A stretch of 64,000 nucleotides of DNA from AP-15 sp963703745 (GCA_963703745.1 CAVPFL010000002.1:1-64000), one strand, 5' to 3'. Shown: positions 8,244 through 18,867, counted from the stretch's first letter. The notes: generated by a model not told the origin, from the letters alone. Made by a program: numbers and translations.

Positions 8244-8876
8244 CTAGCCCTGGCGAACCTCGTCGGCGAGTGCGGCGATCTCGGTCGCGGCAAGGGTCGC
8301 GTCGGTGCCTTCGAGCACACCGAGACCCGAGGCCATCGCCCGCACAAAAGCGACTCGGTTGCCGATCCGGGTCGCGGCGACTGGAGTCCCGGTCGCAGCG
8401 AGGTCGGTGGCGATGCGATCGGTCAAGCCCGAGCGCGGTGGCACCCGGTTCAACACAATGAGCGCGCGCCGCCGTTCGTCGCGCGCCATTTTGAGCGTCG
8501 CCTCCGTCGCCCACAAATCGAGCGCCGAGGGCTGAACCGGGATCAATACCAGCCCCGCGGCACGCACCGCGATTTGCGCTTCGGTCTCGGCATGGGGCGG
8601 GTTGTCGATCACGACGAGATCGGTGTGGCGCGCCCGATCCTCGATCCACTGGGACGCGCGCCACCCGGGAAATGCAGCGAAGTCGAAGCCGATCGCGTTG
8701 GCGCCGAGCCGTGCCCGGCGCAACTCGATCCAAGCGGCGAGGCTACCTTGCGGATCGATGTCGAGGACGGCGACCCGGACGCCTTGGCGGGCCCAGGCAA
8801 CGGCGAGTTGCGCTGCGAGCGTTGTCTTGCCGGCCCCGCCTTTGCGCTGCGCTATAGTGATCACCAATCCCGGCAT
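8244..8876 (-). CDS. orphan ParA/MinD-family ATPase
   Basis: A 210-residue deviant-Walker ATPase: QRKGGAGKTTLAAQLA (Walker A with the signature first lysine) at about residue 10, then DIDPQGSLAAW (A' motif) and VVIDNPPHAE (Walker B). No ParB or parS-like repeats lie nearby, so this is an orphan of the kind used to position chemotaxis, carboxysome or other protein clusters, rather than a chromosome or plasmid partition pair. Its position upstream of mscL does not reveal the cargo. Confidence 0.88.
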   Translation of the reverse strand: MPGLVITIAQRKGGAGKTTLAAQLAVAWARQGVRVAVLDIDPQGSLAAWIELRRARLGANAIGFDFAAFPGWRASQWIEDRARHTDLVVIDNPPHAETEAQIAVRAAGLVLIPVQPSALDLWATEATLKMARDERRRALIVLNRVPPRSGLTDRIATDLAATGTPVAATRIGNRVAFVRAMASGLGVLEGTDATLAATEIAALADEVRQG

Positions 8877-8918
8877 CGACCGCGCTTTTACCAGGGGTTG
8901 ACGGCAGGATCATCCCCG

Positions 8919-8949
8919 CCCTTCCTCCCCTGCAAGCGGGGAGGAAGGG
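8919..8949. terminator. GC-rich hairpin between parA-like gene and katG
   Basis: A 12-bp perfect stem (CCCTTCCTCCCC and its complement) around the loop TGCAAGC. It lies just beyond the 3' end of katG. There is no T run, so it may be a REP-type palindrome rather than an intrinsic terminator. Confidence 0.45.
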
Positions 8950-8967
8950 GAGGGCAGGGAGCGGAGG

Positions 8968-11210
<2,243 letters not shown>

Positions 11211-11438
11211 GTTTTCTCTCCCGGGCTCGGTCGCGGAGAATTAGAATTGATCTAATCTAGGGCGATCGAAGCGGATGTCAATCGTCGGCGCGTAAACTCG
11301 CCCGCGATCAGTTGGTTCCCGGTTCCTCACGATAATCTGCTTGCATCGAAATCTGGCGTGAGCCACCTGGAATGCGCGTATCCTGGCGACACACAGCCCG
11401 ATCCGAAGCCGAGGGGCTGATCACGAGAGGACGGAGTG

Positions 11439-12068
11439 ATGGCCACGCTTGACGACATCGTTACAGCGGCCGCCAAGGTGTTCCGCACGAAGGGCTATCA
11501 CGCAGCCACCGTGCGAGACATCGCTGACGAGGTCGGGCTCCTCAAAGGGAGCCTCTACCATCACTTCGACAGCAAAGAGGAACTGCTCTACCTCGTCGTC
11601 AAGGAGCCGATCGCCCAGATGTATCGGACGATGGCTGAGATCGCCGCGGCCGACGGGCGGGCCGCCGACAAACTGCGGAGGGCGATCGCCGCCCACCTGG
11701 AGGCGTTCGACCGCCACTATCCGCACCTTTTTGTCTATCTTCGCGAGCGCGAGTCGGTGAAGCGCCGTTTTCGCGAAATGATCGGATTTTCTCCGAAGGA
11801 TTACGAGCGTTGCTGGCAGCAGATCCTGCGTGAAGGCGTCGAGAGCGGCGAGTTCCGTACGGACCTCGATATTCAGGTCGCGTCCTACGGACTATTGGGG
11901 ATGCTGAACTGGCTCTACAAATGGTACGATCCACAAGGGCGCCTGAGCGTGCAGGAGGTCGCGGCGCAACTCACCTCATTGGCGCTCGCCGGCCTCGCCG
12001 CCGAAAAGCAACCGCATTTAGCGTCCGCGGCGAAGCCAAGGCTCGGTCGCGTCAAATCGGCTGGCTGA
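11439..12068 (+). CDS. TetR/AcrR-family transcriptional regulator
   Basis: A 209-residue repressor-type regulator. Residues 1-50 form the TetR helix-turn-helix (DIVTAAAKVFRTKGYH, VRDIADEVGLLKGSLYHHF), and the rest is an all-helical ligand domain. ATG 11439 follows GGACGGAG. The gene diverges from katG. Four palindromes of TetR-operator form lie downstream (12923, 17598, 19298, 32131), and a decayed copy of this gene's 3' end lies at 19110-19205 directly upstream of one of them, so it is the best candidate regulator. No copy of the palindrome is found in front of the gene itself. Confidence 0.9.
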   Translation: MATLDDIVTAAAKVFRTKGYHAATVRDIADEVGLLKGSLYHHFDSKEELLYLVVKEPIAQMYRTMAEIAAADGRAADKLRRAIAAHLEAFDRHYPHLFVYLRERESVKRRFREMIGFSPKDYERCWQQILREGVESGEFRTDLDIQVASYGLLGMLNWLYKWYDPQGRLSVQEVAAQLTSLALAGLAAEKQPHLASAAKPRLGRVKSAG

Positions 12069-12105
12069 CACGGGTCTCGTTGCACATTGATCCGCCGACG
12101 CCGGG

Positions 12106-12624
12106 TTACGCTCGAAGTTGCTTTTCGAGGAACACGCTGGTGGCGATGGCCTGCGGCGCCATTGTGGCGTAGGCGCCGAATGCCGCGCAGGGTTGAAACC
12201 CGGCTCGGTGATAGAAACGGAGTGCCGCCATCTGACGCACTCCCGTCTCTAACCGGATCAGAGCAAATCGGGCGTCGCGTGCTTCTTCCTCAATGCGCGC
12301 GAGCAACGCCTGAGCCACCCCGCGACCACGAGCGACGTCGCGAACATACATGCGTTTTACCTCGGCGAAGTCCGAGAAAAATGCCACCCCTCCGCACCCC
12401 ACCGCTAGTCCATTTAAGCGTGCCAAGAAGAACCGGATATCGGGCGCGAAGATCGCGTCCAATGGCAGACCATGCCGCTGCTCTGGCGTGTATTCTGCCG
12501 AGAGGATGCCATCGAGCTCGCTGATCAAGGCGCGCATATCATCGGTCGGATGTGCCACCAATTCGACGGTGATTTCGTTAACGTCGCCCACCAGCCCCTC
12601 CGGAGCCGATCGTTCCAACCTCAC
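12106..12624 (-). CDS. GNAT-family N-acetyltransferase
   Basis: A 172-residue GNAT. The acetyl-CoA motif is VKRMYVRDVARGRGVAQALLARIEEEA (residues about 92-118, with the R-G-R-G-V-A turn), followed by LIRLETGVRQMAALRFYHRAGFQPC, the usual beta6-alpha4 end. The open frame begins at a GTG (12624) that almost touches the MITE at 12627, and there is no ATG until DDMRALI. The element may therefore have replaced the original start region. Convergent with the TetR gene. Substrate unknown. Confidence 0.85.
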   Translation of the reverse strand: MRLERSAPEGLVGDVNEITVELVAHPTDDMRALISELDGILSAEYTPEQRHGLPLDAIFAPDIRFFLARLNGLAVGCGGVAFFSDFAEVKRMYVRDVARGRGVAQALLARIEEEARDARFALIRLETGVRQMAALRFYHRAGFQPCAAFGAYATMAPQAIATSVFLEKQLRA

Positions 12625-12626
12625 TA

Positions 12627-12830
12627 CTAGTGCAGTATCTCAAAAATGGCTTTACACAACTTGGCCGACAAAGACGTGGTTTTCCTTGTCTTCCCGGCGA
12701 AGGCCGGGACCCATGCCGCCCATAGGCACCGGCCTTCGCCGGTGTGACGGGAAGGATGGCGCAGTCCGGTAACCGCAGGATCTGCCAGATGCTTTGCGCG
12801 AGTAAAGCCAATTGGGGGACACTGCACTAG
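12627..12830. mobile_element. MITE-like element with terminal inverted repeats
   Basis: About 200 bases with no coding capacity, bounded by CTAGTGCAGTATCTCAAAA on the left and, in reverse complement, CTAGTGCAGTGTCCCCCAA on the right. Homology of the two ends continues to ATTGGCTTTAC. TA dinucleotides at 12628 and 12828 fit an IS630/mariner-type target duplication. The interior carries a GAAGGCCGG...CCGGCCTTC palindrome. The IS630 element at 39.5 kb shares the outermost TAGTGC, so a relative of it could mobilise this unit. Confidence 0.65.
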
Positions 12831-12885
12831 CGCGTCACAGTTCGGCCGCGTGCCCTTTCTTCGCTGTCGACGACGCCGGTCGGGA

Positions 12886-12942
12886 TTGACACACCGCGGC
12901 TCACCGGCATAGCGTCCAGGCTAACCAAACGGGCGTTTGGTT
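12886..12942 (+). promoter_or_regulatory. promoter-operator cassette 1 (upstream of flavin monooxygenase)
   Basis: TTGACA at 12886-12891, an 18-bp spacer, TAGCGT at 12910-12915, then the palindrome AACCAAACGGGCGTTTGGTT at 12923-12942 (9-bp arms, 2-bp centre). The operator lies over the expected transcription start, a repressor arrangement. A conserved leader with CGAAAGGAG follows. Flanking sequence (gacgccggtcggg, ggctcaccggc) matches cassette 4 closely. Confidence 0.85.
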
Positions 12943-12976
12943 GCCAGGCTTCTCTTCACCCGAAAGGAGCTGGGTC

Positions 12977-13030
12977 ATGTGTAGCGCCGACAACGTGATC
13001 GATCTCGAGGGGCAGTCCTCGCTCGCCTAG
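12977..13030 (+). pseudogene. 17-codon remnant of an amidohydrolase start
   Basis: Immediately after the conserved ribosome site (AAAGGAGCTGGGTC) an ATG opens a 17-codon frame, MCSADNVIDLEGQSSLA, ending in TAG. The full-length paralogues start MGRAYNVIDADGHILEPLD in the same position 34-35 bases after the operator, so NVID and its context are shared. The rest of the gene is gone. Translation could still occur and couple to the monooxygenase 56 bases later. Confidence 0.65.
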
Positions 13031-13086
13031 TCGCAAATAGCGATGATAGATTTCTGGTAGGTCGCGCTCGAGCAGGAGGAGATGTA

Positions 13087-14196
13087 ATGGACGTTGGCAT
13101 CCAGATGGTGCTCGCCACTTACGGCTGGCAAGGCATGAGCGACGATCAGGCGTGGGACGAGGAGATCCGTCTGGCGCGGCTGGCTGACGAACTCGGCTTC
13201 GATGCGCTTTGGGCGGTCGAGCACCACTTCAACGACTACTCGTTCTGTCCCGACAATCTGCAGCTGATGGCCTATTTGGCTGCGGTCTGCCCGAACATCG
13301 ACCTCGGCACCGCAGCCGTGATCCTGCCGTGGAACGACCCGCTGCGCGTCGCCGAGAAGGCGATCGTGCTCGACATGTTGAGCAAAGGACGACTACGCTT
13401 GGGCATTGGCCGGGGGCTCGCGCGCCGCGAATTCGCTGCGTTCCGCCAGACGATGGAAGAGAGCCGTGAACGGTTCGACGAGAGTGCGGCGATGATCCTC
13501 GAAGCATTACGCACCGGCTGGATGGAAGGCAACGGCAAATACTACAAGCAGCCGCGCATCGAGCTTCGCCCACGGCCCAAATACAGCTTTGAGGGCCGCA
13601 TCTATGCGGTCGCCGCGAGCGACAACTCGGTCGAGGCGTGCGCCCGGCTCGGCGCGCGCATGGTGATGTTCGCCGACCGCCCGTGGCCGCTGCGCATGCC
13701 GGCAATCAACCGGCACCGTGAGCTGACCCGCCAGTATCACGGTCGCGAAGCATTGCCGATGCTGATTGCGGATTTTTGCGTATGCTGGCCCGAGCTCGCC
13801 GAGGCCGAGGACCTCTCGCGCCGACACATGGGGTTGTTCGTGCAGAGCAATGTCGAGCACTACGAGCTGATGAGCGACCACTTCTCGACGGTAAAGGGCT
13901 ACGACGCTTACGCGCAGAAATCCGAGATCGTCCGCAAAACGGGGATCGAGGGGATGACGGAGGGCTTTATGAAGGCCGCGGTGTGGGGCCCACCCGACCG
14001 CATCCTGCGCATGTTCGAGGAGCGCCGGGGCGTTGTCGGCGATTTCGAGCTCGCCACCTCGTTCCGCTTCGGCGGCATTCCGTTTGAGGTCGCCGAGAAA
14101 TCGATGCGGCTTTACGCCAAGGAGGTCTTGCCGGTATTGCAGTCCTGGCGGACCCCGGCTGCGCCGGCGGTGGTCGAGCGGGCAGCGGCGGAATAG
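13087..14196 (+). CDS. LLM-class flavin-dependent oxidoreductase (luciferase-like)
   Basis: A 369-residue bacterial-luciferase-fold monooxygenase: MDVGIQMVLATYG, LADELGFDALWAVEHHFNDY (the AEHH-type active-site strand), IDLGTAAVILPWNDPLRVAEK and GRLRLGIGRGLARREF (flavin-phosphate region). Members use FMNH2 and oxygen to hydroxylate or cleave small organic substrates and need a separate flavin reductase, none of which is adjacent. The ATG follows AGGAGGAG. It is under cassette 1 and its stop abuts the ATG of the SDR, so the two form an operon. Confidence 0.9.
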   Translation: MDVGIQMVLATYGWQGMSDDQAWDEEIRLARLADELGFDALWAVEHHFNDYSFCPDNLQLMAYLAAVCPNIDLGTAAVILPWNDPLRVAEKAIVLDMLSKGRLRLGIGRGLARREFAAFRQTMEESRERFDESAAMILEALRTGWMEGNGKYYKQPRIELRPRPKYSFEGRIYAVAASDNSVEACARLGARMVMFADRPWPLRMPAINRHRELTRQYHGREALPMLIADFCVCWPELAEAEDLSRRHMGLFVQSNVEHYELMSDHFSTVKGYDAYAQKSEIVRKTGIEGMTEGFMKAAVWGPPDRILRMFEERRGVVGDFELATSFRFGGIPFEVAEKSMRLYAKEVLPVLQSWRTPAAPAVVERAAAE

Positions 14197-14916
14197 ATGC
14201 CCGGTCGCCTTCGAGGCCGGCGGATCCTGATCACCGGCGCTGCCTCCGGAATCGGGCGGGGAACCGCAGAGCTGTTCGCTGGGGAGGGTGCCGCGCTGAC
14301 TTTGCTCGACTGCGACCGCAAACGACTGGCCGAAGTCGCTCGAGAGACCGGGGGCGTGGCCGTCGAGGCGGATGTGACGCAAGAGGCATTAGTCACGCGT
14401 GCTGTTGAGCAGGGTGCCGCTGCGATGGGCGGTATCGACGGCGTCGTGAATGCCGCGGGCATCGTTATTCACGGGTCGGTGCTCGATGTCGGGGTTGCGG
14501 ACTGGCAGCTCGTGCTCGACGTCAATCTGACTGGCACATACATCGTGGTGCGCTGTTGCCTGCCATGGCTCGTCAAGGCGCCGTTCGCGACGATTGTAAA
14601 TATTGCCTCCGGTCAGGGGCTTGTGCCCAATACGCCGAACATGACCGCTTACGCCGCCTCGAAGGGTGGTGTCGTCAATCTGACGCGGGCTCTCGCCGCC
14701 GAATTGGCACCGTCCATCCGCGTCAACAGCATATGTCCCGGCATGGTGGACACCCCGATGACTGCCGGCCTACAGCGGGAGCCGGATCGGTACGCGTTGA
14801 AGCGCATCGCTGACCCGGTGGAGATCGCGCAGGCCATCCTGTTTCTGACGGGCACGGAATTGTCCTTTGTCACTGGTGCGGCGCTGGCGGTTGATGGCGG
14901 ACGCACCTTCCACTGA
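14197..14916 (+). CDS. short-chain dehydrogenase/reductase
   Basis: A 239-residue classical SDR. The cofactor motif is TGAASGIG (residues 14-21), with LLDCDRKR after beta2 suggesting NAD preference, NAAG at about 88, catalytic Ser in NIASGQG, and YAASK (Tyr and Lys) at about 152-156. The C-terminal GAALAVDGG is typical. The start codon directly follows the stop of the flavin monooxygenase, so it is translationally coupled and probably oxidises an alcohol made or used in that step. Confidence 0.93.
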   Translation: MPGRLRGRRILITGAASGIGRGTAELFAGEGAALTLLDCDRKRLAEVARETGGVAVEADVTQEALVTRAVEQGAAAMGGIDGVVNAAGIVIHGSVLDVGVADWQLVLDVNLTGTYIVVRCCLPWLVKAPFATIVNIASGQGLVPNTPNMTAYAASKGGVVNLTRALAAELAPSIRVNSICPGMVDTPMTAGLQREPDRYALKRIADPVEIAQAILFLTGTELSFVTGAALAVDGGRTFH

Positions 14917-14922
14917 CGTCCA

Positions 14923-15314
14923 TTATCTCCCTCGCCCCGCTTGCGGGGAGAGGGACGGGGTGAGGGGCCATTTTTCGAGTTCGGACAGGAGCGTTTGGAG
15001 AACCCCGTCCAGATTCTCAATGACATCGTTGTTCCAGATGCGGATCACGCGATAACCGAGGGCGCACAGCTCGCTGTCGCGCTGTTCATCTTCCGGGCTT
15101 TCCAAGTGTTGGCCGCGCCGTCGAGTTCGATAATTAAGCGCCGCTCGCGGCAAACGAAGTCGACGTAGTATCGATCGATGGGCTCCTGGCGGACGAATTT
15201 GAAGCCACAGAGTTGTCGACCGCGCATGCGTGTCCACAACGCGAATTCTGCTGGCGTGAATGCGCGCCGCAACGATCGCGCACGCTTAGCGCGCTTTTGG
15301 TCCTTGCCCCGCAA
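14923..15314 (-). pseudogene. DUF559 endonuclease-like protein, frameshifted
   Basis: Two frames together give a DUF559 (Vsr-like, PD-(D/E)xK fold) protein of about 125 residues. The first has ARSLRRAFTPAEFALWTRMRG, GFKFVRQEPIDRYYVDFVC and RRLIIELDG (catalytic acidic residues). The second continues GQHLESPEDEQRDSELCALG and YRVIRIWNNDVIENLDGVL. The join has an extra GC dinucleotide (GGCGCGGCC where the family needs GGCGGCC) near 15113-15118. The unit sits between inverted palindromic repeats, a common setting for this family. The start is a TTG at 15314. Confidence 0.75.
14931..14969. repeat. GGGGAGAGGG palindromic repeat, left copy
   Basis: CTCGCCCCGCTTGCGGGG followed by AGAGGGACGGGGTGAGGGGCC. 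The reverse complement is nearly identical to the repeat at 15343-15384. It also forms the last codons of the DUF559 gene (PLTPSLSPQAGRGR). Confidence 0.75.
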
Positions 15315-15342
15315 CCCGGGAATCCTTCTGCTTATGGCGCTT

Positions 15343-15384
15343 GCCCCTCACCCCGGCCCTCTCCCCGCGCGCGGGGAGAGGGAG
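15343..15384. repeat. GGGGAGAGGG palindromic repeat, right copy
   Basis: GCCCCTCACCCCGGCCC then TCTCCCCGCGCGCGGGGAGAG. It is inverted with respect to the copy at 14931-14969, so the DUF559 gene lies between inverted repeats about 410 bases apart. Confidence 0.75.
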
Positions 15385-15470
15385 GCGACAGTGGGGTGGA
15401 GATATTGCAAAACCGGAGCGCCGGTCGCCATACTTACCGCACGTACGCGAGCTGGAGCGGAGGAAACCCG

Positions 15471-16304
15471 ATGGAATACACGATCACCCCGCTGACCCCG
15501 CATACCGGCGCCGAGGTGCGCGATATTGACCTAAACGAGGTCGACGCCGAAACCCGCGCCGCGCTGAACCGCGCCTTTGCCGAGCATCACGTGCTGGTGG
15601 TCCGCGGCCAGAAATTCACCCCGCCGCAATTTATCGCCGCCGCGCAGGTCTTTGGCGAATTGTTCCAGCACGACAAGCGCGAGATGCACGTGCCGGGATA
15701 TCCGCAGATCTACTATGTCTCGAACGAACAGACCGTGTCCGGCAAGCGCTATATCTCGGACGAGACCTTTCACACCGATCATTCCAATCACCCGACACCA
15801 CCCAAGGCGACGATGCTGTTTCCGGTCTCGTTACCGAGCCATGGCGGCGACACCCAATACGTCAACATGCACGAGGCCTATGACGATCTGGCGGCGGCAA
15901 CCCAGGAGCGGATCGACGGACTGAAGGCGGTGCATGTTTATCTGAGCAAATACAGCCCGCGCGAATTGCGGCCGCTGAGCGAGGACAGCGCCCGGCAGGT
16001 GCCGCCGCCGGGGGTGCATCCGCTGGTCCGCACCCATCCCGAAAATGGCCGCAAGGCGCTTTATCTGAACCCCGTGCGGATCGAGGGGATCGTCGGCATG
16101 GAGGACGAGGAAGCGCTCGACCTGGTCGCCGAACTGATGGTCCACGCGACCCAGAAAAAATACGAATATCGCCACCAATGGCACTACGGCGACTTTGTGA
16201 TCTGGGACAACCGCAGCGTCATCCACAAGGCGAATCCGGATTACGACATGAATGAGCGGCGGTACCTCTATCGTCTGATGCTCAAGGGTGAGCCGCCCGT
16301 TTGA
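15471..16304 (+). CDS. TauD/TfdA-family Fe(II)/2-oxoglutarate dioxygenase
   Basis: A 277-residue dioxygenase. The iron-binding HxD lies in FHTDHSNHPTPP (about residue 101), the distal histidine in IWDNRSVIHKANPDY (about 250), and the 2-oxoglutarate-binding arginine in RRYLYRLML. An N-terminal TPHTGAEVRDIDL is typical of TauD, TfdA and pyruvate or sulfonate dioxygenases. ATG 15471 follows GGAGG by seven bases. The enzyme oxidises a C-H bond next to a sulfonate, ether or amine; which one cannot be told. It is alone on its strand. Confidence 0.92.
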   Translation: MEYTITPLTPHTGAEVRDIDLNEVDAETRAALNRAFAEHHVLVVRGQKFTPPQFIAAAQVFGELFQHDKREMHVPGYPQIYYVSNEQTVSGKRYISDETFHTDHSNHPTPPKATMLFPVSLPSHGGDTQYVNMHEAYDDLAAATQERIDGLKAVHVYLSKYSPRELRPLSEDSARQVPPPGVHPLVRTHPENGRKALYLNPVRIEGIVGMEDEEALDLVAELMVHATQKKYEYRHQWHYGDFVIWDNRSVIHKANPDYDMNERRYLYRLMLKGEPPV

Positions 16305-16459
16305 CCCAGGAATGCCTCCGGCTGATCAGCCAGCCGGACACCCACATCGGCGAAAAGATGTGCTTGCTGCCTCCGAGCCAGTTTTGGGAGGCCTGATGGG
16401 CGGGCCTGCGAACCAGGGAGGCCCGCCCATCGGTGCCGTGTTCAATCTTGCTCGGCGAT

Positions 16460-16742
16460 CTAACGCGACTGCGGCAAGACTGGCTGGTCACCCGCATTGG
16501 CTGGCGGGGTCGTTGCCGACCATGTCGTTTCTCCAACCACTGGGGCCCCAGGGTAGGGATAAAATGAACCAGGTGGCGCATTTTTGAGGTCCGACTCGCC
16601 GGGACCGTAACCCCCGGGTGGCACGACGTTCGGGGCCAGTACCCGTTCGTGCGCCGGGGCCCGGGCCGTAACCCTGTGCCGAGGCCGGTACGGCGATCGC
16701 AAGCGCGGCAATAATCGCCACGCCGCTGAGAAGACTTTTCAT
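16460..16742 (-). pseudogene. small secreted Pro/Gly-rich protein, frameshifted
   Basis: An ATG at 16742, after GGAG, opens MKSLLSGVAIIAALAIAVPASAQ, a clear Sec signal peptide with an ASA-Q cleavage site. This continues GYGPGPGARTGTGP, and then the sensible sequence jumps one frame: NVVPPGGYGPGESDLKNAPPG, ending ...GDQPVLPQSR at 16460. One extra G near 16631-16635 explains it. The restored protein would be about 93 residues, exported, of unknown function. Confidence 0.6.
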
Positions 16743-16983
16743 ATCATTATACTCCGTCTTGAGTTTCGGACTGTCGGTGCGAGCCTGCGGCGTCGCTCCC
16801 AGCATCTAGTGCACGCCCGCCGGTCTCTTCAGTGAATACTGGTAAATTGCGGTAAAGAGCGGTTATTTAGCCGATGACCCGCGCCGGCAGGGCGTGCGGC
16901 TCGGAGGACCGCTAAATCATCTCGGACGACCCTCAGCTCGTAGGCGGACGGGCGGGGCAACGAATGCAGCGGTCAAAGGTGAA

Positions 16984-17402
16984 TCAGGATGGCTTCTTGG
17001 TCATCAGGAGCCGGGTATGGCCGGGCGGATCGCAATCGATCCGGGCGGCGAGCCCCCAACCCCGCTTCAGATAAAAGCCCGGCGCTTGGAAATGGATTGT
17101 GGACAATAGCGCGCGGGTGCAGCCGCGCGCCGCCGTCCTTCTTCCTCTGCCATCGCCAGGATCCGGCTGCCAAGTCGCCCACGCCGTAAATTCTCCGGCA
17201 GAAAAAACGTATCGACCCTCAGCAGGCCGAGCGAGGTGCGGCCCAATAAGCCCCCGACCACCTTCTTTGTTTCGTGATCGCGGGCGAGGATGGTGAGCGG
17301 ACGGAAGTCCGAACATCCCGCCTGCGCCTCGTTGTAGCCGCGCAACCCATCCGTGATCACCGCACGCTAGTCATCGCCCGGCGCATCGGTCAAAGTGATC
17401 AT
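16984..17402 (-). pseudogene. GNAT acetyltransferase with nonsense and frameshift lesions
   Basis: Reading leftward from ATG 17402: MITLTDAPGDD, then an in-frame TAG (17367-17369), then RAVITDGLRGYNEAQAG and a GNAT core (VVGGLLGRTSLGLLRVDTF, RRGRLGSRILAMAEEEG). After RRR the frame shifts; the true continuation GCTRALLSTIHFQAPGFY and LKRGWGLAARIDCDPPGHTR is in another frame. The shift is an extra GC in a GCGCGGC context (about 17123-17130). Two independent lesions make this a genuine pseudogene. Confidence 0.8.
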
Positions 17403-17562
17403 GGTTTCGGCTCGATTGGCCACGGCGTTCCTCCTCGACGATCATCCACACGGCCCACCGGCGCCGTACCCGCCGATCAGGCTGAGCGGTAATGGCAGAG
17501 TTGCTTCAGATGCAACTACGGGAAAGCAGCCCGACGGCTGGCTGGCATACCACCGCTCGGGC

Positions 17563-17617
17563 TTGACAGTCGCGGGATCGGGGCATAGCGTCCCGAGAAC
17601 CAAACGAGCGTTTGGTT
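17563..17617 (+). promoter_or_regulatory. promoter-operator cassette 2 (amidohydrolase 1)
   Basis: TTGACA at 17563-17568, a 17-bp spacer, TAGCGT at 17586-17591, and the perfect-armed palindrome AACCAAACGAGCGTTTGGTT at 17598-17617. The ATG of the amidohydrolase is 34 bases downstream, after CCCGAAAGGAGCCGGGGTC. Same layout as the cassettes at 12886, 19274 and 32095. Confidence 0.88.
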
Positions 17618-17651
17618 TCCGGGTTCGTATTACCCGAAAGGAGCCGGGGTC

Positions 17652-18770
17652 ATGGGCTACAACGTCATCGATGCCGACGGGCACATCCTCGAGCCATTGG
17701 ATCTGTGGGACAAATACATCGATCCCGCGTTTCGCGACCAGGCACCGCGCATCGTCAAAGGCGAGAGCGGCAAGGAGAGGCTCATCATTGCGGAGCACAC
17801 GGTCGGGACCAGCGAGCGCGGCATTGGCGGCATCGGCGCCGTCGGTGCGCGCCAGGGCATCGTTGCCGCCGACACGATGGAATACAAAGAGGGCAAGCCC
17901 GGCGGCTTTGATCCGCACAAGCGCATTCCCGACATGGACGCCGACGGCATCGACGCCGTCTTTCTCTACCCGAGCCTCGGCCTGTTCTCCGGCGCGATAC
18001 ACGATCCGCAGCTGGCAGCCGCGGTCTGCCGAGCCTACAATCGCTGGCTGGCCGATTACTGCAAGCCCTATCCCGACCGATTGTTCGGGGTGGCGATGCT
18101 GCCGATGCAGGCGGTCGACCTAGCCATCGCCGAGATGCGCTTTGCCAGACATGAGCTCGGCTTCCGGGGCGGGTTCATTCGGCCCAATCCTTACAACAAC
18201 AAGATGATCAATCATCCCGATTACGAGCCGTTCTGGGCTGCGGCCGAAGACCTCGACTTCTCGATCGGTTTTCATGAGGGCGCCGCGCCCGGCATGCCGC
18301 AGGTCGGCGTCGACCGCTTCGAGGGACGGGGCGCCAAGCACATCATTTCGCATCCGATGGAGATGATGCTGGCGTGCCTAGCGGTGATCTGGGGCGGGGT
18401 GTGCGAGGGGCACCCGAAGATCCGCATCGGCTTTTTGGAATCGGGCGGGGGGTGGATCGTCCCGTGGCTCGACCGCATGGACCGCCATTTCGACGACCAA
18501 TTCTTCAACGACTCCGGCCTCTCAACCCGACCGAGCGAGCTCTTCCAGCGCAATTGCTGGATCTCGTTCGAACCGGTCGAAAGCGGTCTGCGCGTGATGG
18601 CCGACTTTATCGGCCCGCACAAGATCATGTGGGCGACCGACTACCCGCACCCGGACGGGTTTTTCCCCGGCGCTCCCGACATGGTGCGCGAGCGGCTCAA
18701 GGGCCTTTCAGCCGAGACGCAGCATGGAGTGCTGGCCGGCGGCGCGATGGGTTTTTACGGATTGAACTGA
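17652..18770 (+). CDS. amidohydrolase-2 family protein, paralogue 1
   Basis: A 372-residue TIM-barrel metal-dependent hydrolase or decarboxylase (PF04909, the ACMSD/gamma-resorcylate decarboxylase group). Metal-site signatures are DADGHILEP near the N-terminus, GFHEGA (about 213), ISHPMEMM (about 237) and WATDYPHPDGFFPGAP (about 327). In this family the one-metal site catalyses hydrolysis or non-oxidative decarboxylation, so the annotation as a hydrolase is not decisive. It shares sequence, promoter, operator and ribosome site with the genes at 19353 and 32186, and is closest to the latter. A GC hairpin lies 75 bases after its stop. Confidence 0.9.
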   Translation: MGYNVIDADGHILEPLDLWDKYIDPAFRDQAPRIVKGESGKERLIIAEHTVGTSERGIGGIGAVGARQGIVAADTMEYKEGKPGGFDPHKRIPDMDADGIDAVFLYPSLGLFSGAIHDPQLAAAVCRAYNRWLADYCKPYPDRLFGVAMLPMQAVDLAIAEMRFARHELGFRGGFIRPNPYNNKMINHPDYEPFWAAAEDLDFSIGFHEGAAPGMPQVGVDRFEGRGAKHIISHPMEMMLACLAVIWGGVCEGHPKIRIGFLESGGGWIVPWLDRMDRHFDDQFFNDSGLSTRPSELFQRNCWISFEPVESGLRVMADFIGPHKIMWATDYPHPDGFFPGAPDMVRERLKGLSAETQHGVLAGGAMGFYGLN

Positions 18771-18844
18771 CCCCCCACCCCCCATTCATTCAGCCCCTGC
18801 CCTGCCCCCAAGCGGCTACGGTATTCACAGATCGCCAACGCGCT

Positions 18845-18867
18845 CCCGCCCCCATGATGGGGGCGGG
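18845..18867. terminator. GC hairpin downstream of amidohydrolase 1
   Basis: 11-bp arms CCCGCCCCCAT and ATGGGGGCGGG around a single G. No T run follows; the same block is rich in GGGTGGGGGTG, so it may be a dispersed palindrome. The 18771-19109 interval contains only such repeats (another is near 18990-19013) and no gene. Confidence 0.45.

Noticed and set aside
8244..8876. Plasmid or chromosome partition locus
   Set aside because: ParA is alone: no ParB, no parS-like repeats, no replication gene.
16894..17200. Short rightward ORFs opposite the GNAT remnant
   Set aside because: Shadows of the GNAT pseudogene; no start context.
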